A DNA stretch of 64,000 nt from Rhodoplanes sp963712435. GTDB taxonomy: Bacteria > Pseudomonadota > Alphaproteobacteria > Rhizobiales > Xanthobacteraceae. Position 1 is the first letter of the stretch. Each line of letters begins with the position of its first letter. The position numbers and the translations under genes were made by a program. The stretch lies in contig CAVQIB010000005.1 in the NCBI GenBank assembly GCA_963712435.1, forward strand, positions 124,001 to 188,000. The letters are read 5' to 3'. The notes beneath the pieces were generated by a model that did not search any database, was not told the origin of the DNA, and was given only the letters and a program-made list of their open reading frames with translations. Positions 9,369 to 16,845 of the stretch are shown piece after piece.

Positions 9369-9986
9369 ATGGCGTTTGTGAAAAAAACCTTCACGCCGGA
9401 GCAGATCGACGCCGCGCGCCGGCTTTACGAAAACCACCGGACCGCGGTCGACGACGTCGCGGCGTCGCTCGGGATCACCCGCGGCACGCTCAAGTCGCGC
9501 ATCGAGGAATGGGGCTGGCCCGAGCGGCGCGCCTGCGCTCCGGCCCGGCCCGCGACCAAGACCGGCAGGTCCCGGAAAGCTCCGCCTGCGCGGCGGCGCC
9601 GCGTAACGCTCGAGGCCGCGCAGAAAAAGCCGCGCGCCCAACCGCGCCCGCCTTCGCCGTCCATTGCGCCTCCGCGCACGACGCCCGAGGCGCTGGCGGC
9701 GCGCGTCCAGCGCGTGGTCGAACGCGAACTCGACGCCATCGATTCGGTGCTGAGCGTGCTCGGCGTCGCCGATTCAGCCGACGCGGAGCGCTCCGCGCGC
9801 ACGCTCGCGAGCCTCGCCCGCGCCTTGACGGAGGTCATGCGGCTCACCGCGCCGGAGCAGACGCCCGATCCCGATGATGACGATGCCATGCCGCGAGACC
9901 TCGATGAATTCCGTCGCGAGCTTGCGCGACGGATTGAAGCGCTTGCCGCGGACGCTGAGGCTGCGGCTCCTGGCGACGGCGGATAG
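9369..9986 (+). CDS. Small terminase-like DNA-binding protein of a GTA cluster (orfg1 position)
   Basis: The N-terminus VKKTFTPEQIDAARRLYEN followed by VDDVAASLGITRGTLKSRI is a helix-turn-helix of the type used by small terminase subunits to recognise packaging DNA. A basic, Pro/Ala-rich linker (residues about 55-110) leads to a C-terminal helical region. It lies directly upstream of, and overlaps, the large terminase gene, as orfg1 does in alphaproteobacterial GTA clusters. I start at ATG 9369; an in-frame ATG lies two codons upstream. The frame is intact. In GTAs this subunit has lost sequence specificity; that is known for the family, not shown here. Confidence 0.75.
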   Translation: MAFVKKTFTPEQIDAARRLYENHRTAVDDVAASLGITRGTLKSRIEEWGWPERRACAPARPATKTGRSRKAPPARRRRVTLEAAQKKPRAQPRPPSPSIAPPRTTPEALAARVQRVVERELDAIDSVLSVLGVADSADAERSARTLASLARALTEVMRLTAPEQTPDPDDDDAMPRDLDEFRRELARRIEALAADAEAAAPGDGG

Positions 9987-11244
9987 CCGCTTCCTCGAGT
10001 TCTTCGCGAAGGATGTCGAGCTCTTCGCGCATGCGTCGCAACTGCCGCCTGCGTTCGCCAACAGCGGCCGGCCGTGGACGACCTGGCTTTTTCTCGGCGG
10101 ACGCGGCGCGGGAAAGACCTGGGCCGGGGCGCGGTGGGTGAGGGGACTCGCTTTGGGGCTGCCGCCCTTTGCCGTCCGGCCGGTCGGGCGCATCGCGCTG
10201 GTCGGCGAGACCGAGCACGATGTGCGCGAGGTGATGGTCGAGGGCGTGTCCGGCGTGCTCGCCGCGCATGCGCGGCGCGAGCGTCCGGTCTGGCTGCCGA
10301 GCCGCCGGCGCATCGAATGGAGCAATGGCGCGGTCGCCCAGGCGTTCTCGGCGGAGGATCCGGAGAGTCTGCGCGGCCCGCAATTCGGCGCGGCCTGGGC
10401 GGACGAACTCGCCAAATGGCGGCAGGCGGAGGCCGCTTTCGACATGCTGCAGTTTGCGCTCCGCCTGGGCGAGCAGCCACGCCAGGTCATCACCACGACG
10501 CCGCGGCCGAGCGCGCTGATCAAGCGGCTGCTCGGCGATCCGCACACCGCGGTCACGCGCGCGCCGACGCGGGCCAATGCCTACAATCTCTCGGCGGCGT
10601 TTCTCGACACGATCGCCGCCCGCTATGCCGGCACGCGGCTCGGCCGCCAGGAGCTCGACGGCGAGATCGTCGAGGACCGGCCGGACGCGCTGTGGTCGCG
10701 CGCGCTGATCGAGGCGGCGCGGATGGGCGCGGCGCCGCCGCTCGAGCGCATCGTCGTCGCGGTCGATCCGCCGGCGTCGAGCGGACGGCGCTCGGCCGCG
10801 TGCGGCATCGTCGCCGCCGGGCGCGCGGCGGACCTGATCTACGTGCTTGCCGACGAGACCGCCGCCGGGCTTTCGCCCGCCGGCTGGGCGCAGAAGGCGA
10901 TCGCGCTGTGGCGCAGGCTGTCCGCCGACGCGCTGGTCGTCGAGGTCAACCAGGGCGGCGAGATGGCGCGGGCGGTGCTGGCCGAGGCCGACCCGAGCGT
11001 GCCGGTGACCATGGTGCATGCGCGGCGCGGCAAGTGGCTGCGCGCCGAACCCGTCGCCGCCCTCTACGAGCAGGGCAAAGTGAGGCATGCCGGCGCTTTC
11101 CCGGCGCTGGAAGACGAGATGTGCGACTTCGGGCTGGACGGGCTTTCGTCCGGCCGCTCGCCCGACCGGCTCGACGCGCTCGTGTGGGCGATCGCCTCGC
11201 TCAGCTTCGGGGCGAAGCGCGGCCCGCGCGTGAGGGGGCTGTGA
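9904..11244 (+). CDS. GTA/phage large terminase (DNA-packaging ATPase and nuclease)
   Basis: About 446 residues from ATG 9904 (an in-frame ATG exists at 9874). The motor ATPase is clear: the Walker A motif is LFLGGRGAGKTWAGARWVRG, near residue 60, and VGETEHDVREVMVEG follows. A Walker-B-like region is at GAAWADELAKW. The C-terminal RNase-H-like nuclease region includes VVAVDPPAS and a late acidic stretch (SPDRLDALVWAIA). It translocates DNA into proheads during headful packaging. This is the best preserved GTA gene in the window and its frame is intact, although it has no capsid gene left to serve. Overlap with the small terminase gene is normal for GTAs. Confidence 0.88.
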   Translation: MNSVASLRDGLKRLPRTLRLRLLATADSRFLEFFAKDVELFAHASQLPPAFANSGRPWTTWLFLGGRGAGKTWAGARWVRGLALGLPPFAVRPVGRIALVGETEHDVREVMVEGVSGVLAAHARRERPVWLPSRRRIEWSNGAVAQAFSAEDPESLRGPQFGAAWADELAKWRQAEAAFDMLQFALRLGEQPRQVITTTPRPSALIKRLLGDPHTAVTRAPTRANAYNLSAAFLDTIAARYAGTRLGRQELDGEIVEDRPDALWSRALIEAARMGAAPPLERIVVAVDPPASSGRRSAACGIVAAGRAADLIYVLADETAAGLSPAGWAQKAIALWRRLSADALVVEVNQGGEMARAVLAEADPSVPVTMVHARRGKWLRAEPVAALYEQGKVRHAGAFPALEDEMCDFGLDGLSSGRSPDRLDALVWAIASLSFGAKRGPRVRGL

Positions 11245-11265
11245 GTGCGAGGTCGGGCGGCTTCG

Positions 11266-11458
11266 CTCGTTGATGACTGATGCGCATATAACTTTTCTGT
11301 CGAACTAAAGAACTAAAGAATAGACGTTCCCCGGACGCGGCGCAGCGCGAAGCGGTGCGGCGCTGATCCGGGATCCAGAAGGTCTGGGCGTGCAACTGCA
11401 TGGGTCCCGGTTCTGCGGAGCGTCGCTGCGCGCCGCACCGCGCCCGGGACACGATTTA
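11266..11458 (+). repeat. Dispersed palindromic repeat, direct copy A (with nuclease-gene leader remnant)
   Basis: Begins with a TCGCTCGTTGATGACTGA segment and AT-rich spacer, then a GC-rich palindromic unit starting CGTTCCCCGGACGCGGCGC and ending with CCCGGGACACGA. The same order recurs at 12010-12253, on the other side of the GIY-YIG gene, so the two are direct repeats. The AT-rich leader in copy B lies directly upstream of the GIY-YIG start. Copy A therefore looks like the leader of a second, lost nuclease copy, or the terminal repeat of an element. Confidence 0.75.
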
Positions 11459-11518
11459 AAATAAAGAAACAAGGGAGGAGTTGCGGCGCCGGCATCTTGC
11501 CCGCGTCCCTCGAAGGCA

Positions 11519-11712
11519 CGCGTTCCCCGGACGCGGCGCAGCGCGAAGCGGTGCGACGCTGATCGAGGGCACGCGTTCCCCGGACGCGGCGCAGCGCGCG
11601 TCCAGCTGTGGAATGGTCCCGGTTCTGCGGCGCGTTGCTGCGCGCCGCACCGCGCCCGGGACACGATTCAGAATACAAGCCGCGTCGCTGCGCGCCGCAC
11701 CCGGGACACGAT
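11519..11712 (+). repeat. Partial tandem copies of the same palindromic repeat
   Basis: Two further partial units (about 11519-11560 and 11573-11710) repeat the CGTTCCCCGGACGCGGCGC core and the GCGCCGCACC...CCGGGACACGATTC end. They are shuffled and incomplete, which suggests repeated insertion or recombination. Together with copies A and B they fill most of the gap between terminase and portal. Another divergent copy lies at 54612-54750. Confidence 0.7.
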
Positions 11713-12003
11713 TCACAGCCAGTCCGAAGACAAGTCGTGCCAATCGGGATTGAGCTTTTCTATAAGGGCGATTTTCCAGGCGCGTCGCCACCGCTTCATT
11801 GAATGCTCGCAGGCGCGGGCTTCGATAACAGAATCGTATGGTTCAGCATAAACGAGTTTGTCTAAATTGTATTTGCGCGTAAATCCCGGAACTAACTTCG
11901 CTTTGTGTTCTGATATTCGACGAGTTAAGTCGTTCGTCACGCCAACGTAAAGCGTACCGTTGCGCCGATTAGTGAGTATATAGACAAAGAAATTGCGAGA
12001 CAT
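11713..12003 (-). CDS. GIY-YIG nuclease family protein (single-domain, UPF0213-like)
   Basis: A 96-residue protein consisting of just the GIY-YIG fold: FFVYILTNRRNGTLYVGVTN carries the YIL/YVG pair, followed by LTRRISEH with the conserved Arg, a VPGFTRKYN segment and the helical end MKRWRRAWKIALIEKLNPDW. These proteins cut or nick DNA and resemble the catalytic part of UvrC and homing nucleases. Orientation is opposite to the GTA genes, it is less GC-rich than its neighbours, and it is bracketed by direct copies of a palindromic repeat. I infer it is an inserted mobile cassette, not a GTA component. Confidence 0.85.
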   Translation of the reverse strand: MSRNFFVYILTNRRNGTLYVGVTNDLTRRISEHKAKLVPGFTRKYNLDKLVYAEPYDSVIEARACEHSMKRWRRAWKIALIEKLNPDWHDLSSDWL

Positions 12004-12009
12004 AGTTAT

Positions 12010-12253
12010 CGCTCGTTGATGACTGACGTAGCATATGACTTTCCTGGCATATATAGAATAGACGTTCCCCGGACGCGGCGCAGCGCGAAGCGGTGCGGCG
12101 CTGATCCGGGGTCCAGAAAATCTGTGCGCGTCACTTGGAATGGTCCCGGTTCTGCGGCGCATCGCTGCGCGCCGCACCGCGCTCGGGACACGACTCAGAA
12201 TACAGGCCGCGTCGCTGCGCGCAGCACCGCGCCCGGGACACGATTCAGAATCC
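12010..12253 (+). repeat. Dispersed palindromic repeat, direct copy B
   Basis: Mirrors copy A: a TCGCTCGTTGATGACTGA-type leader (also the upstream region of the GIY-YIG gene on the other strand), an AGAATAGACG junction, the CGTTCCCCGGACGCGGCGC core, a GGTCCCGGTTCTGCGG centre and the GGGACACGA end. A second shorter end unit follows to 12253. The high similarity of both leader and palindrome to copy A indicates a recent duplication or insertion. Confidence 0.75.
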
Positions 12254-12330
12254 AATAAACAAATCGGCGGCGCGTCGCTGCGCGCGGACACAATTCCAAA
12301 AACCCGCCGGCGTTTTCGAAGGACAAACCC

Positions 12331-13504
12331 ATGCTCCATCGCTTGAAACGTCTGCGCCGCCCCGCCGAGCAGAAAGCCTCGCGCACGGCGCGGCTGATCC
12401 AGCTCGAATCGCCGGGGCGCGCGCGGTGGACGCCGCGCGACTATGCGGCGCTCGCGCGCGAGGGCTTTGCCGCCAATGCGATCGTGCATCGCGCGATCAA
12501 GCTCGTGGCCGAGAATGTCGGCTCGCTCACCTTTCTTGTGTACGAGGGCGCGCAGGCGCTCGACCGGCATCCGCTCGCGACGCTGCTCGCGCGTCCCAAT
12601 CCGCGCCAGGACGGGCCGGGCCTGCTCGAAGCGGTCACCGCCTATCTTCTCATCAGCGGCAACGCCTATGTCGAGGCGGTGAGCCTCGACGGCGCGGTGC
12701 GCGAGCTCTACGCGCTGCGGCCCGACCGCATGCGCGTCGTACCCGGTCCGGACGGCTGGGCGCAGGCCTACGAGTATGCGGTCGCGGGACGCACCATGCG
12801 CTTCGAGCAGACGGGGCCGGTCCCGCCGATCCTGCATCTTGCCCTGTTCAATCCGCTCGACGACCATTACGGGCTGGGCGCCCTCGAAGCCGCCGCCGTC
12901 GCGATCGACACCCACAACGCCGCCGCCGCGTGGAACAAGGCGCTGCTCGACAACGCCGCGCGGCCGTCCGGCGCGCTCGTCTATGTCGGGCCGGACGGCG
13001 CGGTGCTCTCCGACAGCCAGTATGAGCGGCTCAAGCGCGAGCTCGAGACGACCTATCAGGGGTCGGCCAATGCCGGCCGCCCGCTGCTGCTCGAAGGCGG
13101 GCTCGACTGGAAGCCGATGTCGCTAAGCGCCCAAGGACATGGACTTCATGGAGGCGAAGCACGCGGCGGCGCGCGAGATCGCGCTCGCCTTCGGCGTGCC
13201 GCCCATGCTGCTCGGCATTCCCGGCGACAACACCTACGCCAATTACCAGGAAGCGAACCGCGCCTTCTGGCGGCATACTTTGCTGCCGCTGGCGAACCGG
13301 ATCGGCGGAGCGCTCGCGCAATGGCTCGGCCCGGCTTTCGGCGAAGGCCTTGCGCTCGTGGTCGACACCGACCGCATCGACGCGCTCAGCGCCGACCGCG
13401 AGTCGCTGTGGGATCGCGTGAGCAAGGCGGCGTTCCTTACGGTGAACGAGAAGCGCGAACTGCTCGGCTTCGGCCCCCGCGAGGGCGGCGACCGGCTGGA
13501 TTGA
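12331..13504 (+). pseudogene. HK97-type GTA portal protein (one frameshift)
   Basis: Matches the GTA orfg3 portal: N-terminal HRLKRLRRP, then RDYAALAREGFAANAIVHRA, LARPNPRQDG, LISGNAYVEAV and LYALRPDRMRVVPG. After about 13125 the sense moves one frame on (MDFMEAKHAAAREIALAFGV, PPMLLGIPGDNTYANY) and ends at 13504. The change equals one extra base in the GCGCCC region near 13122-13130. The full length would be about 390 residues, normal for the family. Portals form the 12-fold ring through which terminase packages DNA. The repeat/GIY-YIG cassette separates it from the terminase. Confidence 0.8.
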
Positions 13505-13605
13505 GCAAACCTGAAGATCGCCGACGGAACATGCCTCAGCGTTGAATGGTTGAACAACCGCTCGTCGCATCCGCGGCGGCGCACCCATTCACGCGAGGTA
13601 TCATG

Positions 13606-14112
13606 ATGAGGAAGCTCCTTCTCGTTCTCGGACTGGTCGCCGCTGCTTGCGCCAGCTCCGCCTCGGTCGCCGCCGACAAGGCGAGCGAGATGTTCGTCCG
13701 GCACGCCATTGAAGGCAATCTGGCGGAAGTCGACATGGGCAAGCTCGCGCAGGATAAGGGCGCCAATGACGGCGTGCGCAATTTCGGCAAGGAGCTGGTC
13801 ACCGATCACTCCGCCGCCAACCAGAAGGCGATCGCGCTCGCCAATTCCATGAAGATCAAACCGCCCACCGCGCCCACCAAGAAGCAGAAGGCCATGTACG
13901 ACCGCCTCTCCAAGCTCAACGGCGCGGCGTTCGACAGCGCCTTCATCAAGGCGATGGTGGAGGACCACAAGAAGGATATCCGCGACTACGAACGGCAATC
14001 CAAGAAAGGCGGCGACACGGCGCAATATGTCAACGACACGCTGCCGACTTTGCGCAAGCATTTGAAAGACGTCGAAGCGCTGCGCAACGGCAACGCCAGG
14101 GCGGCGCGGTAA
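13606..14112 (+). CDS. DUF4142 domain-containing exported protein
   Basis: A signal peptide (MRKLLLVLGLVAAACASSAS, cleavage likely after SVAA) precedes a four-helix DUF4142 domain of about 140 residues, with ASEMFVRHAIEGNLAEVDMG, DGVRNFGKELVTDHSAAN and MVEDHKKDIRDYERQ. DUF4142 proteins are periplasmic or outer-membrane ferritin-like-fold proteins of unknown role, and none belongs to GTAs. Two adjacent ATGs exist (13603, 13606); a GAGG motif favours the second. The gene has a strong terminator of its own and interrupts the order portal-protease, so I infer insertion or replacement. Confidence 0.85.
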   Translation: MRKLLLVLGLVAAACASSASVAADKASEMFVRHAIEGNLAEVDMGKLAQDKGANDGVRNFGKELVTDHSAANQKAIALANSMKIKPPTAPTKKQKAMYDRLSKLNGAAFDSAFIKAMVEDHKKDIRDYERQSKKGGDTAQYVNDTLPTLRKHLKDVEALRNGNARAAR

Positions 14113-14161
14113 AGGTCGCTCTGCTTTCCAGGTCGACCGCGTTTCCGAAGCGTCCTTGAAG

Positions 14162-14190
14162 AAAACCCCCCGTCCTCGACGGGGGGTTTT
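14162..14190 (+). terminator. Strong Rho-independent terminator after the DUF4142 gene
   Basis: A perfect 13-base-pair inverted repeat (AAAACCCCCCGTC / GACGGGGGGTTTT) with a three-base loop, ending in a T-run. It would stop transcription coming from the DUF4142 gene and also from the upstream GTA genes, so the downstream tail genes would need their own promoter. Confidence 0.9.
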
Positions 14191-14327
14191 TGTCTCCAGT
14201 GCGTGATGATTTCACCTTGGATCGACCTATCAGTCGTCATGCCCTCGCGCAGGCGGGGCATCCAATAGTCACCGGACATAAAGATCGGGATGGGACCTTT
14301 GCCGCTCGGCAAAGGCCGGGGAGACTC

Positions 14328-15155
14328 ATGCTTGCACCGAACCAGACGATACGCCCGGCGACGATCGAGGGTGACGGAACCGTCGAAGGCTATGCCTCGC
14401 TGTTCCACGCGGTCGATTCCACCCGCGACATGGTGATGCCGGGCGCCTTCGCGCAGTCTTTGCGCACGCGCGGGCTACGCCGCATCCCCATGCTGTTCCA
14501 GCACGATCCGGCCGAGCCGATCGGCGTGTGGCTCGACCTGGTCGAGGACGCGCGCGGGCTCAAGGCGCGGGGCGGGCCGGAGCGGCGCACCGAGATCGTC
14601 ACGCTCGGCTCGGGACGCGAGGAGCGCAATGCGCGCTGGGCGCATTCGCGCCGGCGCTACGATGCGGGCTATGGCGTGCGCAGCTTCGAGGCGCTGTCGG
14701 CGGTGGTCGCGTTTTTCGAGGAGCGCCGCGGCCGGCTGCACGGCTTTCGCTGGCGCGACCGGATCGATCATTCGTCGGCGGCCACCGGCGCGCCCGGCCC
14801 GCTCGACCAGGCGCTCGGGACGGGCGACGGCGTGCGGACGGCGTTTGCGCTCACCAAGACCTATGGCGGCGTGCACGCGCCCTATCAGCGGCCGATCGTA
14901 AAGCCCGTGACCGGCAGCGTGCGGGTCGCCGTCGCCGGCGTGGAAAAGACCGAAGGGGTGGATTTCGCCTGCGATCCGACCACGGGCGTGGTGACCTTTC
15001 TCGCGCAGCACGCGCCGGGCGCGGGGGCGGCCGTGACGGCGGGGTTTCTCTTCGACGTGCCGGTGCGATTCGACACCGATTACCTCGAAGTCGATCTCAC
15101 CGCGTTTGCGGCCGGCGCGATCCCGAAAATTCCGCTGATCGAGATCCGGCCGTAG
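14328..15155 (+). CDS. In-frame hybrid: HK97 prohead protease N-terminus joined to GTA DUF2460 tail protein
   Basis: Residues 1 to about 80 match the start of a GTA prohead protease (orfg4): GTVEGYASLFHAVDSTRDMV, MPGAFAQSLRTRG, PMLFQHDPAEPIGVW, DLVEDARGLKARG. From about residue 83 the protein becomes DUF2460 (orfg12): GPERRTEIVTLGSGREERNA, RWAHSRRRYDAGYGVRSFEA, FFEERRGRLHGFRWRDRIDH, then the typical C-terminal beta region to PLIEIRP. Only the first residues of DUF2460 and the catalytic rest of the protease are missing. Genes normally lying between them (capsid, connectors, tail tube, tape measure) are absent. The join is near 14565-14580 and stays in frame. I start at ATG 14328; upstream sequence is not protease-like. 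Confidence 0.85.
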   Translation: MLAPNQTIRPATIEGDGTVEGYASLFHAVDSTRDMVMPGAFAQSLRTRGLRRIPMLFQHDPAEPIGVWLDLVEDARGLKARGGPERRTEIVTLGSGREERNARWAHSRRRYDAGYGVRSFEALSAVVAFFEERRGRLHGFRWRDRIDHSSAATGAPGPLDQALGTGDGVRTAFALTKTYGGVHAPYQRPIVKPVTGSVRVAVAGVEKTEGVDFACDPTTGVVTFLAQHAPGAGAAVTAGFLFDVPVRFDTDYLEVDLTAFAAGAIPKIPLIEIRP

Positions 15156-15166
15156 CCAATCCTCTT

Positions 15167-15320
15167 ACTCATTGGGGCACGTCGCGTCCCTCACTCTCCC
15201 CTGAAAGGGGAGGGTCGGATCGCTGAAAGCGATCCGGGGAGGGGTCGCAGGCCGCACCCGACCCCCTCCCGGCGCTGCGCGCCGACCTCCCCCTTGCAGG
15301 GGGAGGAGGTTTCCTTCCGC
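15167..15320. repeat. Palindromic intergenic repeat (CTCCCC/GGGGAG family)
   Basis: Built of nested inverted repeats: CTCCCCTGAAAGGGGAG, then GATCGCTGAAAGCGATC, then CCCTCCCGGCGCTGCGCGCCG and CCTCCCCCTTGCAGGGGGAGG. Similar mosaics occur at 16741, 46740, 55985, 57690 and around 53190. They look like the intergenic mosaic elements known from rhizobia, but I have not matched them to a named family. Confidence 0.75.
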
Positions 15321-15366
15321 CATCGGAAAGGAAGAGCGCGGCGTCCATGTGCGCCAGGAGAAAAAC

Positions 15367-16270
15367 ATGCGCGCCATTCCGCCCGCCTTGCAGGCCAAGC
15401 TCGATCAGGGCGCGACCACGCTCTGCCGCTGCTGGCTCATCGTGCGGCGGGACGGCCTCGTGCAGGGCTTCACCGACCATGACGAGACCGTGATGCTCGC
15501 GGGCACGCCGTGCCTTGCCGGAACCGGCCTCGACGCGTCCGAGGCGACGGAGCGGCTCGGGATGCAGATCGACGGCGCGGAACTGTCGGGCGCGCTGGTG
15601 CACGACTTGCTCACCGAGGCCGATCTCGCCGCCGGTCGCTACGACGCCGCGCGCGTCGAAACCTGGCTGGTCGATTGGAGCGATCCTGCTTTGCGCGTGC
15701 TGCTCGCCAGAGGCGTGCTCGGCGAGGTGCGCCGCGAGGGCGCAGCCTTCACCGCCGAGCTGCGCTCGCCGGCCGACCGCCTCAACCAGGAGAGCGGACG
15801 GCTGTTTACCGGCGCCTGCACGGCCGATCTCGGCGACGCGCGCTGCAAGGTGAATCTCGTGGCCTTCCAGGCCGGAGGCACGGTTGCGGCGCTGTCCGGC
15901 GCGTCCGCATTCACCGCCAGCGGATTTCAGCGGCTTCGCGAGCGGCTGGTTCACCGGGGGTCGGCTCACCTTTGCGAGCGGCGCGAATGCGGGCGTCGCC
16001 ATCGAGGTGAAGCTGCACCGCGCCGACGCGCAGGGCGTCGGCTTCGCGCTGTGGCAGGCGGCCCCGGAGCCGATCGCGCCGGGCGATACGTTCGTCGTGA
16101 CCGCCGGCTGCGACAAGCAGTTCGCGACCTGTCGCGACCGCTTCGGCAACACCGCCAATTTCCGCGGCTTCCCCCACATTCCCGGCAACGACTTCGTCAT
16201 GAGCTATCCCTCGCCCGGCCAGCCCGGCTTTGACGGCGCGAGCTTCGGGGGCGAGGGCGGCTACGCGTGA
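15367..16270 (+). CDS. GTA DUF2163 tail protein (orfg13; one frameshift)
   Basis: The N-terminus MRAIPPALQAKLDQGATTLC followed by RRDGLVQGFTDHDE and LGMQIDGAELSGAL is typical of the DUF2163 phage/GTA protein, a component of the distal tail hub. From about 15920 the sense passes to the next frame, reading DFSGFASGWFTGGRLTFASG, then VTAGCDKQFATCRDRFGNTA, NFRGFPHIPGNDF, and ends at 16270. One extra base near 15923 explains the change. The conserved C-terminal cysteines (CDKQFATC) are preserved; in related GTA hub proteins such cysteines bind an Fe-S cluster. Confidence 0.82.
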
Positions 16271-16294
16271 CCAAGCGCTGGAGCAGGTCGTCCA

Positions 16295-16732
16295 ATGTCA
16301 GTCAGCCGCGCCCGCATCATCGCCGAAGCGCGCCGATGGATCGGCACGCCCTATCGGCACCAGGCCTCGCTCGAAGGGATCGGCTGCGATTGCCTCGGCC
16401 TCGTGCGCGGCGTCTGGCGCGCGCTCTATGGGCCGGAGCCGGAATCAACGCCCGCTTATGCGCCGGACTGGGCTGAGGCGACCGCGGCGGAGACGCTCGC
16501 GCAGGCGGCGCGCCGCCACATGATCGAGATCGCTCCCGCGGAGTTTGCGCCGGGCGACCTGCTGCTGTTCCGCTGGCGCGCGGGGCTTCCCGCCAAGCAC
16601 GCGGCCATCGCGACCGCGCCCGACCTGATGGTGCATGCGCATGACGGCGCGGCGGTCGCCGAAGTCGCGATCGCGCCGTGGTGGCGACGCCGCCTCGCTT
16701 ACGCCTTCCGCTTTCCGGGATTGGATGACTGA
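16295..16732 (+). CDS. GTA NlpC/P60 family cell-wall peptidase (orfg14)
   Basis: An intact 145-residue NlpC/P60 enzyme. The catalytic Cys is in GIGCDCLGLVRG (near residue 31) and the catalytic His in PAKHAAIAT (near residue 104), with the APGDLLLFRW strand that precedes it in this family. In GTAs and tailed phages it sits at the tail tip and opens peptidoglycan during DNA entry. It lies 24 bases after the DUF2163 gene, in canonical order before the large hub protein. Confidence 0.85.
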   Translation: MSVSRARIIAEARRWIGTPYRHQASLEGIGCDCLGLVRGVWRALYGPEPESTPAYAPDWAEATAAETLAQAARRHMIEIAPAEFAPGDLLLFRWRAGLPAKHAAIATAPDLMVHAHDGAAVAEVAIAPWWRRRLAYAFRFPGLDD

Positions 16733-16740
16733 CTGCCCCC

Positions 16741-16805
16741 TCAGTCTCGGTCCGCTCGACTTCCTCCCCGCTTGCGGGGGAGGGTAGGGAGGGGGCCAAG
16801 CCTCA
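16741..16805. repeat. Palindromic intergenic repeat copy
   Basis: Inverted repeat CTTCCTCCCCGCTTGCGGGG with the flanking GGAGGGTAGGGAGG tract, of the same general CTCCCC/GGGGAG type as at 15167. It fills most of the gap between the NlpC/P60 gene and the giant tail gene. Confidence 0.6.
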
Positions 16806-16845
16806 CGTTCATCGAACGACCACGAAACCGGTTTGGGATCCAACC

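Noticed and set aside
11266..12253. CRISPR array
   Set aside because: Repeats are few, unequal in spacing and palindromic, with no uniform spacers and no cas genes.
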